Of a stretch of DNA of 12,821 nucleotides, positions 1 to 6,931 are shown piece by piece. Origin of the DNA: Thermoleophilia bacterium (lineage in GTDB: Bacteria; Actinomycetota; Thermoleophilia; Gaiellales; SKUG01); assembly GCA_025964405.1 (NCBI GenBank), contig JAOPYW010000071.1, positions 1 to 12,821 of the forward strand, given 5' to 3'. Position 1 is the stretch's first letter, and each line of letters opens with the position of its first letter. A program made the position numbers and the translations under genes. The notes below the pieces were generated by a model. It did no database searches, had not been told where the DNA came from, and saw only the letters and a program-made list of their open reading frames with translations.

Positions 1-2
1 AC

Positions 3-314
3 CTGTTGCGCTGGCCCTTGGTGATCGGCATGGTGTTCACGTGGCTGTCGGTCACCTATGCGCTCAGCCCGGGCGACCGTCAGGGCTACAAGATCGTCAC
101 GCCCGGCATCGTGAGTGCGTTCGTGCTCTGGCTCGCATTCGCGGTGACCTTCAGCTGGTACGTCGACCAGGTCAGCAACCAGTCGAAGCTCTACGGCACC
201 TTCACCGGGCTCATCGCGCTGCAGCTCTACGTCTACTGGTCGTGCCTCATCGTGCTCTTCGGCGCCGAGCTCGACAATGCGCTGTCCCGCAGGGGCGGCG
301 ACGCCGGCACATGA
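3..314 (+). CDS. YihY/BrkB family inner-membrane protein, C-terminal part
   Basis: This is the last ~103 residues of a polytopic membrane protein; the start lies left of the window. The visible part has a hydrophobic segment (WPLVIGMVFTWLSVTYAL), a short polar stretch ending in a Pro-Gly turn (YKIVTPGIVSAFVLW), then two further membrane segments that end in LFGAELDNAL. The order 'PG...LW....FS.YV......YG......L..LY......LFGAEL' is the typical C-terminus of the YihY/BrkB family (Pfam Virul_fac_BrkB). These are six-helix proteins whose biochemical role is not settled; the old 'ribonuclease BN' label is a misannotation. The short charged C-terminal tail is normal for the family. The gene converges on the exonuclease gene with 19 nt between the two stop codons, and no terminator hairpin is visible in that gap. 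Confidence 0.88.
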   Translation: MLRWPLVIGMVFTWLSVTYALSPGDRQGYKIVTPGIVSAFVLWLAFAVTFSWYVDQVSNQSKLYGTFTGLIALQLYVYWSCLIVLFGAELDNALSRRGGDAGT

Positions 315-333
315 ACGACGCTGGTAACGGCGC

Positions 334-1263
334 TCATGCGAGCGCCGCGAGCGCCCGCGTCGCGGAGGTGCCGAGCGCCCAGCGATCGGCGAGGCGCTCG
401 AACTCGTTCCGTGACTTCGCGTCGGCGCCGTGCTGGAGGTCATGCGTCGGCAGGTCGAGGTCGGTCACGACCTGCACGACCTTCGGCGCGCGCTCGAGGT
501 AGTCGGCTGCTGCGAGGAGGTTGCGGCGCACCGCCGGACGGAGGTCGGAGCCTGCATCGGCCGCCGCCGTGATGATGCCGTCGAGGTCGCCGTGCACGGC
601 GAGCAGGTTGGCACCGGTCTTCTCGCCGATGCCCGCGACGCCGGGGAGGCCGTCCGACGGATCACCGCGCAGCACGGCGAAGTCGACGTACTGCGCGGCA
701 GTCACGCCGTACTTCTCCTGCAGCCACGCGTCGGTCACGAAGTCGAGCTTGCTCATGCCGCGGCCGGTGTAGACGACCCGCACGTCGCGCGCGTCGTCGA
801 CCACCTGGAACAGGTCGCGGTCGCTCGTCACGACGTCGACGGGCTGGCTCGCCCGAGCAGCGAGGGTCCCGATCACGTCGTCGGCCTCGTGCTCGCCGGC
901 CCCGACGACGGGGATGCCCAGGAGCGGCAGGAGCTGCGCGATGATCTCCACCTGGGGTGACAGGAGGTCGGGTACCTCCTCGATGTCGGGCGCGCCCGCT
1001 GCGTCGATCGTCTCGGCGACGCGGTGCGCCTTGTAGCTCGGAATCAGGTCGACGCGCCACTGTGGTCGCCAGTCGTCGTCCCAGCACGCGACGATGCCCG
1101 CGGGCCGGAGGTCGGTGGCGAGCCGCGCGACCATGTCGAGCAGGCCGCGCACCGCGTTGATCGACGTGCCGTCGGGTGCGCGCATCGAGTCGGGCAGGGC
1201 GTGGAAGGCACGGAAGTACATGGCTGCCGTGTCGAGAAGCATGAGGCGTGGGGCAGGAGGCAT
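334..1263 (-). CDS. Stand-alone 5'-3' exonuclease (PIN + H3TH), Pol I N-domain-like
   Basis: A 309-aa protein of the 5'-3' exonuclease/FEN family, homologous to the N-terminal domain of DNA polymerase I. Stand-alone members are common in Actinobacteria; they remove RNA primers and flaps. Visible features: MLLDTAAMYFRAFHALP (D11, first metal ligand), DDD at 62-64, the arch helix region, an acidic cluster GEHEADD (123-129), TSDRD (147-150), and the helix-three-turn-helix motif with Asp (GDPSDGLPGVAGIGEKTG, 200-217) that binds duplex DNA. All expected metal ligands are present. Start choice: the frame runs open to an ATG at 1311, but that codon lies inside a long hairpin and the first 16 residues match nothing in the family. 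The ATG at 1261-1263, 9 residues before the first catalytic Asp, fits better; 1242 is another option. No strong Shine-Dalgarno precedes any of them. Confidence 0.92.
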   Translation of the reverse strand: MPPAPRLMLLDTAAMYFRAFHALPDSMRAPDGTSINAVRGLLDMVARLATDLRPAGIVACWDDDWRPQWRVDLIPSYKAHRVAETIDAAGAPDIEEVPDLLSPQVEIIAQLLPLLGIPVVGAGEHEADDVIGTLAARASQPVDVVTSDRDLFQVVDDARDVRVVYTGRGMSKLDFVTDAWLQEKYGVTAAQYVDFAVLRGDPSDGLPGVAGIGEKTGANLLAVHGDLDGIITAAADAGSDLRPAVRRNLLAAADYLERAPKVVQVVTDLDLPTHDLQHGADAKSRNEFERLADRWALGTSATRALAALA

Positions 1264-1297
1264 GCCCACCGTCTGCCCGCTCGCGGGCCGCACAACG

Positions 1298-1346
1298 CAG
1301 AACGCCCGCATGCGCTGGAGTGAATCCGGTGCGTGCGGGCGTTCTG
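1298..1346. terminator. Long hairpin (22-bp stem) after tRNA-Glu
   Basis: Left arm 1298-1319 pairs with right arm 1325-1346 around a 5-nt loop (1320-1324). It has 22 continuous pairs: 19 Watson-Crick and three G-T (1311/1333, 1314/1330, 1316/1328). No T-run follows on either side. Its place 7 nt beyond the tRNA 3' end suggests a terminator or a 3'-processing element of the tRNA transcript. It also overlaps the upstream in-frame ATG (1311) of the exonuclease, which argues for the later start. All three wobble pairs are G-U only in a plus-strand RNA and C-A mismatches in the tRNA-strand RNA, so the direction is uncertain. Confidence 0.6.
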
Positions 1347-1352
1347 TCGAGG

Positions 1353-1425
1353 TACTCGGTACGGGATTTGAACCCGTGTTACCGCCGTGAGAGGGCAGCG
1401 TCCTAGGCCACTAGACGAACCGAGC
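1353..1425 (-). tRNA. tRNA-Glu (anticodon CTC)
   Basis: Read on the minus strand, the 73-nt sequence folds as a cloverleaf. The acceptor stem is GCTCGGT/ACCGAGT (G-T at the terminal pair). The D arm is GTC...GAC with TAGTGGCCTAG in the loop. The anticodon stem is CTGCC/GGCGG around CTCTCAC, which gives anticodon CTC for GAG codons. The variable loop is the 4-nt TAAC, usual for tRNA-Glu, and the T arm is ACGGG-TTCAAAT-CCCGT. The discriminator base is A (1353). The next bases are CCT, so the terminal CCA is not fully encoded and must be added. The gene stands alone, divergent from the small membrane protein gene. Confidence 0.97.
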
Positions 1426-1532
1426 CAGTTCGGTGAATGATATCTGGGGGCAGAAGCGCGTGCAACTGCGAAGTGACTCGGTCGATCGCCGAATCGCCCG
1501 CCATCGCGCACCTCATGCGCGCTCCGCACCTG

Positions 1533-1538
1533 TAGAAT
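1533..1538 (+). promoter_or_regulatory. Candidate -10 box (TAGAAT) for the small membrane protein
   Basis: TAGAAT ends 9 nt before the ATG at 1548, so a transcript would begin 1-3 nt before the start codon or at it. No convincing -35 element and no Shine-Dalgarno sequence is seen. This fits a leaderless or near-leaderless mRNA, which is common in actinomycetes. Confidence 0.45.
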
Positions 1539-1547
1539 GGATCCACG

Positions 1548-1967
1548 ATGTCGCACGATTCCAAGTTCCCAGATTCATCCGAGGCGCCCGAGGCGCGAAC
1601 CGACCGAGCCCTCGAGGCGCTCCAGTACGAGGAGAAGGCCGGCCTGGGCTTCCGTCGTCGCGACCGCAAGCCGATCGGTGACCCGTACGCCGGCGACGGC
1701 CCGGAGCGCTCGCAGGTCGACCGTGAACCGACCAACGGTGAACTGTGGGCGGGTCTGCTCGCCGGCCTCGGTTCCGTGCTGGGCTTCGCCGCGATCTTCT
1801 ACAAGCCGCTGCTCATGGGTTCGATCGCCGCCGTGCTGCTCATCTTCGGTTCGCTCGGTGACGGAGCCGCGAGCCGCATCGCGCGCATCGGCATCCTCGT
1901 CGCCGGCATCTGCTTCTTCATCGGCATGCTCGTCGCGCTCTTCGTGACGAAGAAGGCGATCTGGTAG
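1548..1967 (+). CDS. Small membrane protein of unknown function, three hydrophobic segments
   Basis: A 139-aa protein that I do not recognise by function. Residues 1-62 are charged and probably cytosolic (many Arg/Glu/Asp, including GFRRRDRKPIGDP at 34-46). Then come hydrophobic stretches at about 67-84, 86-102 and 112-133, a short basic loop (ASRIARI), and the C-terminus TKKAIW. The layout of a soluble acidic/basic N-tail plus a short helical bundle resembles the many small conserved actinobacterial membrane proteins found beside housekeeping genes. The start is ATG 1548; there is no Shine-Dalgarno, but a TAGAAT lies just upstream. The gene is divergent from tRNA-Glu and convergent with the ABC-F gene across a terminator hairpin. 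Codon use is like the neighbours (G/C at third positions), which supports a real gene. Confidence 0.85.
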   Translation: MSHDSKFPDSSEAPEARTDRALEALQYEEKAGLGFRRRDRKPIGDPYAGDGPERSQVDREPTNGELWAGLLAGLGSVLGFAAIFYKPLLMGSIAAVLLIFGSLGDGAASRIARIGILVAGICFFIGMLVALFVTKKAIW

Positions 1968-2013
1968 CACCGGCCGTCGGTGCGCAGCGCCGAGACCAGC
2001 TCCACCCATTCAC

Positions 2014-2043
2014 ACGAAGGCCGCCCCTCGAGGCGGCCTTCGT
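2014..2043. terminator. Bidirectional terminator hairpin between convergent genes
   Basis: A perfect 12-bp stem: ACGAAGGCCGCC (2014-2025) pairs with GGCGGCCTTCGT (2032-2043) around a 6-nt loop. It lies 47 nt after the membrane protein stop codon and 49 nt beyond the ABC-F stop codon. The trailing T-run is poor, as is usual for high-GC organisms. It can serve both converging transcripts. Confidence 0.8.
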
Positions 2044-2091
2044 CGTAGCTGGTGCGCACCGCGCTCGCGCGCCGGCCCGCTCCTACCGGCC

Positions 2092-4152
2092 TCAGCTGCC
2101 GAAGACCTCGGTCGACTTCTCGAGCTCGGTGAACCCGGCGGCGATGCCCCGCTCGAGCTTCGCGTGGCGCTCGAGGAGCTCGGCGCTCTTGGCCGCATCG
2201 GTGAAGACATCGGGGTCGAGCATGGCCTCGTTCACCGCGGCCAGCTCCTGCTCGAAGCGCTCGATCTCGGCCTCGACGGTGGCCGGCCGGCGCACCTTGG
2301 CGGAGCCGTCACGCGGCGCACCCTTCTCGCGTCGCTTGACGGTGCGCGTGCCCGAGTCGCTCGAACCGGCCGCGCCCGACGTGCCCGGGGTGCCCGGCGC
2401 GTTCACGGTCGCCGACTTCGACTTCGAACCGCCCTTGGCGGCGCGGCGCGCGGCCTCGGCCTCCTTGGCGGCCTGCTGGCGCAGCACGGCACCGGGATCC
2501 TGCGCGGGCGCGTCGGTCTCGCCGCTCAGCACGGCGTGCGCCTGCTCGTAGCCGCCGACGATCGTGATGAGCTGCTTGTCGTGCAGCACGAGCGTGCGGG
2601 TGGCGACGCCCTCGACGAGTGCACGGTCATGGCTGACCATGATCATCGTGCCGCCCCAGTCGGCGAGCGCGGCCTCGAGGCCCTCGCGGGACTCGATGTC
2701 GAGGTGGTTCGTGGGCTCATCGAGGAGCAGCACGTTGTCGGCACCGGTCAGGGCCATCGCCATCATGAGGCGACGGCGCTCACCACCGGAGAGTGCGCCC
2801 ACGAGCTTCTGCGCGTCGTCGCCGCGGAAGCCGAAGAGCCCGAGCAGGTTCTGCGCGTCGGTGCGGCTGATGCCGGGCGCCGCGAGGTTCATGTTGCCGA
2901 GCATCGACTGGTCGTCGACGAGCTCGGAATCGTGCTGGGAGAGCAGGCGGGCCTGCACGTCGTAGCCGATGACGACCTCACCCGCGCGCAGGGCGCCGGG
3001 CGCCTCCTCGTGCATGACGCACTTGGAGGCCAGGGCGTGGAGGAGGGTCGACTTGCCGGCCCCGTTGGGGCCGAGGATGACGATCTTCTCGCCGCGCTCG
3101 ATCACGAAGTCTGACGGCTCCAGGAGCTCGCGTCCTTCGGTGTCGCCCTCGCCGTCGAAGCCGAGCGCGAGGCCCTTGACCTCGAACACGGTGCGGCCCG
3201 GCTGCTTGGTCATCTTGGGGAGCTGGAAGCCGATCGAGGCCCGCTCGGAGATGTTCGCGTAGGCGGGCACGTCCTGGCGCAGCTTGTCGAGCACCTTCGC
3301 GCGGCTCTGGGCCTGGCGCGACCGGGTGCCCGAGCCGAAGCGGTCGACGAAGCGCTGCAGGCGCGCGACCTCGCCCTGCCACTTCTCGAGTTCGCGGCCA
3401 TGGGTGACGGCTTCCATCGCCTGCTGCGCGCGGTACTCGACGAACGAACCGTTGAAGCGGCGGCCGCGCCCGTGCGCGATCTCGATGACGCTCGTGCAGA
3501 CGGCCTCGATGAACCACCGGTCATGGCTGACGAGCACGAGCCCGCCCTTGAGCGAGCTGAGGTGATCCTGCAGCCAGGAGATGGTGTCGATGTCGAGGTG
3601 GTTCGTCGGCTCGTCGAGGAGGAGCACGTCGGGGCTGGAGGCGAGCGCCCGGGCCAGCGACGCGCGAGTCAGCTCCCCACCCGAGAGCGAGTCGAGGGGC
3701 TGGTCCATCTGCTCCTCGCGGAAGCCGAGGCCGCGCAGCACCTGCTCGACGAGCACGATCCAGTTCTCGCCCCCGAGCTGGTCGTAGCGCGTGCGCACCT
3801 CCTGCCACGCGTCGAGCTTGGCCGGATCGCCGTCGGCCATCGAGGCCTCGAGGATGCGCAGCTCCTTCTCGAGCGCGACGAGGCGCGGCGGCGCGACCCA
3901 CTCGCGCACGATCGACTTGTCGCGCTCGGGACGCTGGTCGTGCAGCGCGACGTGGATGTGCGCGGGCACGTGCAGGTCGCCGGCGGTCGGGTTCATCTGC
4001 CGCGACAGCACGCGCAGGAGCGTGGTCTTGCCCGCGCCGTTCGGGCCGACGAGCGCGACGCGATCTCCGGGATCGACCGTCAGCGAGATGTCGGAGAACA
4101 GGGGGCGGGCGCCGAAGGTGACGCCGAGGTTCGAAGCGATGAGATCAGACAT
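2092..4152 (-). CDS. ABC-F family ATPase (Uup-like, C-terminal coiled coil)
   Basis: A 686-aa soluble protein with two ABC ATPase domains and no membrane segments, typical of ABC-F proteins that act on the ribosome (translation factor or antibiotic-protection type). Domain 1: Walker A GPNGAGKT (36-43), signature LSGGE (156-160), Walker B VLLLDEP (176-182), NHLD, and H-loop SHD (209-211). The inter-domain linker with the P-site tRNA interaction region is about 240-315 (Arg/Gln-rich helix pair). Domain 2: GPNGAGKS (361-368), LSGGE (454-458), LLLDEP (475-480), SHD (507-509). Both catalytic Glu residues are present. After residue 545 comes an Ala/Gly/Ser/Lys-rich disordered linker, then a coiled-coil tail (about 625-686) as in Uup/YheS types. 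The ATG at 4150-4152 has no Shine-Dalgarno; a TAGACT 12 nt upstream suggests a very short leader. It is not EttA-like: it is longer and carries the C-tail. A role in resistance cannot be told from the sequence. Confidence 0.95.
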   Translation of the reverse strand: MSDLIASNLGVTFGARPLFSDISLTVDPGDRVALVGPNGAGKTTLLRVLSRQMNPTAGDLHVPAHIHVALHDQRPERDKSIVREWVAPPRLVALEKELRILEASMADGDPAKLDAWQEVRTRYDQLGGENWIVLVEQVLRGLGFREEQMDQPLDSLSGGELTRASLARALASSPDVLLLDEPTNHLDIDTISWLQDHLSSLKGGLVLVSHDRWFIEAVCTSVIEIAHGRGRRFNGSFVEYRAQQAMEAVTHGRELEKWQGEVARLQRFVDRFGSGTRSRQAQSRAKVLDKLRQDVPAYANISERASIGFQLPKMTKQPGRTVFEVKGLALGFDGEGDTEGRELLEPSDFVIERGEKIVILGPNGAGKSTLLHALASKCVMHEEAPGALRAGEVVIGYDVQARLLSQHDSELVDDQSMLGNMNLAAPGISRTDAQNLLGLFGFRGDDAQKLVGALSGGERRRLMMAMALTGADNVLLLDEPTNHLDIESREGLEAALADWGGTMIMVSHDRALVEGVATRTLVLHDKQLITIVGGYEQAHAVLSGETDAPAQDPGAVLRQQAAKEAEAARRAAKGGSKSKSATVNAPGTPGTSGAAGSSDSGTRTVKRREKGAPRDGSAKVRRPATVEAEIERFEQELAAVNEAMLDPDVFTDAAKSAELLERHAKLERGIAAGFTELEKSTEVFGS

Positions 4153-4164
4153 GGGGAAGCGGCC

Positions 4165-4170
4165 AGTCTA
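4165..4170 (-). promoter_or_regulatory. Candidate -10 box (TAGACT) for the ABC-F gene
   Basis: On the minus strand TAGACT is followed by 12 nt and then the ABC-F start codon. Transcription would start a few bases before the ATG, leaving no room for a ribosome binding site, and none is seen. No clear -35 box is visible. Confidence 0.4.
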
Positions 4171-4226
4171 CCGGGCGCAGGCCACCGGGGCAGCCGGGAT
4201 GCGGCATTCGGCTGAGACGCTTCACC

Positions 4227-4244
4227 GGTTCTTCGCGAAGTACC
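4227..4244. promoter_or_regulatory. Palindrome upstream of the binding-protein operon
   Basis: GGTTCTTCGCGAAGTACC is an 18-nt dyad with a perfect 10-bp core CTTCGCGAAG (4231-4240) and one mismatched pair outside it. It lies just before the ribosome binding site of the importer operon, in the 106 nt between the divergent ABC-F and binding-protein genes. It is a candidate operator for a dimeric regulator; no regulator gene is adjacent. Confidence 0.35.
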
Positions 4245-4247
4245 GAC

Positions 4248-4253
4248 GGAGGG
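4248..4253 (+). promoter_or_regulatory. Ribosome binding site GGAGGG deciding the GTG start
   Basis: GGAGGG followed by 5 nt and then GTG (4259). This is the strongest Shine-Dalgarno in the window. It decides the start of the solute-binding protein against upstream in-frame ATGs at 4151 and 4199, which lack one and would put a long charged stretch before the signal peptide. Confidence 0.85.
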
Positions 4254-4258
4254 ACTTT

Positions 4259-5932
4259 GTGGGACAGGGACGAATCACGAGATTGCTGGGCCTGGCGCTG
4301 CTGCTGATCGCAGCCGCCACGCTGGCTGCTGGGTGTGGCGCTGCGGCCGATTCGGCGGGCGCCGCCGATGGTCCGGCGCAGCACGGCGGCACGCTCACCG
4401 TGGCCATGGAGCAGGCGCCGAACTGCCTCAACGCGTGGATCGTGTGCGGCGGCATGGCGGCCACGAGCACGATCACGTCACCGCTCTTCGACTCGCTCCT
4501 CATCACCGAGGCCGACGGCACCAAGGTGCCGCAGCTCGCGACGCAGGTGCCGACCACCGAGAACGGGAGCGTCGTCGAGACGAAGTCGGGCGGCATGGAC
4601 GTCACCGTGCACCTGGTGCGCGAGGGACGCTGGTCTGACGGCAAGCCGATCACCTGCGACGACCTCAAGTTCACGCAGGACCTGATGATGGACGACCGCT
4701 GGATGGTCAGTTCGCGCACGGGCTACGAGCTGGTGAAGAACGTCGAGTGCCCCGATCCGCTGACCGCGATCTACCACTTCAAGGAGCGCTACGCGCCCTT
4801 CCTCAGCATCGTCGGCGGTACGCCGCTGCCGAAGCACGTGCTGCAGGGCAAGGATTTCAACACCTACTTCAACAATGAGATCACGGTGTCGAGCGGGCCC
4901 TTCCTGTTCGACCACTGGGACCACTCGGTGGAGGTCGTGCTCAAGCGCAACCCGCACTACTGGAACGCGGGCAAGGACGAGAAGCCGTGGATCGACCGGC
5001 TGCGCTACACGTTCGTGCCCGACACGAACACGCTCAAGATCCAGCTGCGCACCGGTGAGGTCGACGTCGCTGCGGTGCAGCCCGACACGTCGGTGCGGGA
5101 GGAGCTCGAGAGCTTCCCGCGCGGCGGGTACCAGATCAAGCCGAGCGTCTTCTGGGAGCAGCTCGCGTTCAACACCTCGAAGGCGCCGACCAACGACGTG
5201 AACGTGCGCCGCGCGATCGCCTTCTCGATCGACCGCACGCAGATCACCGACACGGTGCTGCGCAAGCAGGTGGGGGAGCTGAACTCGACGGTGCTGCCGG
5301 CGCAGAAGGACTACTACACGCCTGCGTGGAGCGACGTGAAGCCCGATTCGAAGCGGGCGCAGGCCTACCTCGAGAAGGCGGGCTACAAGCGCGAGGGCGC
5401 CTACTACGCCAAGAACGGCAAGCCGCTGACGATCGTCTTCAAGTCGACGGCGGGCAACAACCTGCGGCTCAAGGTCGCGCAGCTGCTGCAGCAGGAGCTG
5501 CGCCAGAACGGCATCAAGATGGAGATCAACATGGAGCCGCCGACGGTGTTCTTCGGCACGAGCACCATCCAGGGCGCCTACGACATCGCGCTCTGGGCGT
5601 GGTCGAGCAACACCGACCCGTCGCAGCGCACGCTCTTCTCGTGCGACCAGATCCCGTCGGAGGCGAACGACTTCCAGGGCAACAACAACTACCGCTACTG
5701 CAACGAGGACGTCACCAAATGGCTCAAGGCGGCTGACGTCGAGCCCGACGTCGCCAAGCGCGCCGAGCTGACGAAGCGGGTCCAGGTGCAGATGCGCAAG
5801 GACATGCCGCTGCTGCCGATCTACCAGCGCCCCGACACCGTGGCGTACACCGACCGGGCGAAGGGGCTCGCGAACAACCCGTTCGGCGGCCTCACCTGGA
5901 ATACCGCAGATTGGTCGGTGACCGCCCAGTGA
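4259..5932 (+). CDS. Lipoprotein solute-binding protein of a peptide-type ABC importer (SBP_bac_5)
   Basis: A 557-aa extracytoplasmic binding protein of the DppA/OppA class (family 5), anchored to the membrane by lipid. The chosen GTG start gives a textbook lipoprotein signal: basic n-region (GRITR), hydrophobic core LLGLALLLIAAAT, lipobox LAAGC with the lipidated Cys at 26, then an Ala/Gly/Asp linker. Family landmarks are GGTLTVAMEQAP (43-54), VPQLAT (90-95), LREGRWSDGKP-like HLVREGRWSDGKPIT (118-132), SSGPFLFDHW (211-220), VLKRNPHYW (227-235), LRTGEVDVA (263-271) and DVNVRRAIAFSIDR (313-326). Length is usual for the family. Cys pairs at 57/63, 133/164 and 462/481 could form disulfides. The natural ligand cannot be deduced; peptides are the default. 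It is the first gene of an operon with two permeases, overlapping the next start codon by 4 nt (GTGA). Confidence 0.94.
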   Translation: MGQGRITRLLGLALLLIAAATLAAGCGAAADSAGAADGPAQHGGTLTVAMEQAPNCLNAWIVCGGMAATSTITSPLFDSLLITEADGTKVPQLATQVPTTENGSVVETKSGGMDVTVHLVREGRWSDGKPITCDDLKFTQDLMMDDRWMVSSRTGYELVKNVECPDPLTAIYHFKERYAPFLSIVGGTPLPKHVLQGKDFNTYFNNEITVSSGPFLFDHWDHSVEVVLKRNPHYWNAGKDEKPWIDRLRYTFVPDTNTLKIQLRTGEVDVAAVQPDTSVREELESFPRGGYQIKPSVFWEQLAFNTSKAPTNDVNVRRAIAFSIDRTQITDTVLRKQVGELNSTVLPAQKDYYTPAWSDVKPDSKRAQAYLEKAGYKREGAYYAKNGKPLTIVFKSTAGNNLRLKVAQLLQQELRQNGIKMEINMEPPTVFFGTSTIQGAYDIALWAWSSNTDPSQRTLFSCDQIPSEANDFQGNNNYRYCNEDVTKWLKAADVEPDVAKRAELTKRVQVQMRKDMPLLPIYQRPDTVAYTDRAKGLANNPFGGLTWNTADWSVTAQ

Positions 5933-6930
5933 TCGGTCTCATCCTCAGGCGCACGCTCGCTGCCATCCCGGTGCTGTTCGTCGTGAGCATCATCATGTTC
6001 CTGCTCGTGAAGCTCGGGCCCAACCCGCTCGAGATGATGAAGCAGCAGCCGGGCTTCACCAGCAAGGACGTGTCGCGCCTCTCCAAGCTCAACGGCTGGG
6101 ACAAGTCGCTCCCGAGCCAGTACGTCTACTGGGCGAAGAACTTCTTCACCGGTGACATGGGCACGTCGTGGGTGCAGCAGCGCCCCGTGTGGTCGATGAT
6201 CTCCGAGCGCCTGCCGCTGACCCTCATGGTCACCGGTGCGTCGATGATGCTGTCGCTGCTGATCGCGCTGCCGATCGGGGCGTACGTGGCGGTGCACAAG
6301 TACTCGCGCGCCGACTACGTGGCGACCCTGTCGACGTTCGCGATGATGGCATCGCCGTCGTTCTTCGTTGCGCTCCTGCTGCAGCTGGGAGCGCTCAAGC
6401 TCCAGGACATGAACGGTGGCAACCTGGTGTTCTTCACGGCCGGGCCACCGGCCTGCGTGGGTGGTGGCGACCTGCTGAAGGTGGCGACGTCGTGCCTGAC
6501 GACGCCCATCGAGGTCTTCCGCCGACTGTCACTGCCGATCTTCGCGCTGTCGATCCTGCAGATCGCGGGCTGGTCACGGTTCCTGCGGAGCGAGCTGCTC
6601 GGCGTGCTCAACGCCGACTACATCCGGTCAGCGATGGCGAAGGGCCTCGGCGGCCGCGTGGTGTTCATGCGGCATGCGATGCGCAACGCGCTGCTGCCGC
6701 TCGTGACGATCGTCGCGCTCGACGTCGCCGGCCTGTTCGGGGGCGCGGTCATCACCGAGAGCGTCTTCGGCCTGCCCGGCATGGGCAACCTGCTCCTGTC
6801 GTCACTCGGCAGCATGGACGTCACCGTCGTGCTCGCGATCGTGATGATCGGCGCGGTGCTCGTGCTCATCATGACGACGGTGGCCGACATCCTCTACGGC
6901 GTCCTCGATCCACGAATCCGGGTGACCTGA
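5929..6930 (+). CDS. ABC importer permease, DppB/OppB type
   Basis: A 333-aa inner-membrane permease, the first of the heterodimeric pair. The N-terminus is the usual RRTLAAIPVLFVVSIIMFLL helix (7-26, family BPD_transp_1 with the DppB-like TM1). It is followed by an extracytoplasmic loop (30-95) and five further helices. The cytoplasmic coupling ('EAA') loop reads AMAKGLGGRVVFMRHAMRNA (235-254), and the typical ITESVFGLPGMG is at 275-286. A stretch with two Cys (C176, C189) lies in the extracytoplasmic loop between helices 4 and 5. Start: GTG 5929 overlaps the upstream TGA as GTGA, with GGTGA 7 nt before it. An in-frame TTG at 5911 is less likely. It should pair with the next gene product to form the channel. 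Confidence 0.93.
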   Translation: MIGLILRRTLAAIPVLFVVSIIMFLLVKLGPNPLEMMKQQPGFTSKDVSRLSKLNGWDKSLPSQYVYWAKNFFTGDMGTSWVQQRPVWSMISERLPLTLMVTGASMMLSLLIALPIGAYVAVHKYSRADYVATLSTFAMMASPSFFVALLLQLGALKLQDMNGGNLVFFTAGPPACVGGGDLLKVATSCLTTPIEVFRRLSLPIFALSILQIAGWSRFLRSELLGVLNADYIRSAMAKGLGGRVVFMRHAMRNALLPLVTIVALDVAGLFGGAVITESVFGLPGMGNLLLSSLGSMDVTVVLAIVMIGAVLVLIMTTVADILYGVLDPRIRVT

Positions 6931-6931
6931 C

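Noticed and set aside
311..502. A gene starting at the ATGA overlap after the YihY-type gene
   Set aside because: The frame is Arg/Ser-rich and lies antisense to the exonuclease C-terminus.
1353..1425. tRNA-Glu as an attachment site for an integrated element
   Set aside because: There is no integrase gene in the window and no repeat of the tRNA 3' end was seen.
2164..4215. Long plus-strand frames opposite the ABC-F gene
   Set aside because: They are antisense shadows with no domain, signal or coherent composition.
3791..4258. An N-terminal extension of the solute-binding protein
   Set aside because: It overlaps the ABC-F gene and would bury the lipoprotein signal. The GGAGGG-GTG at 4259 is clearly better.
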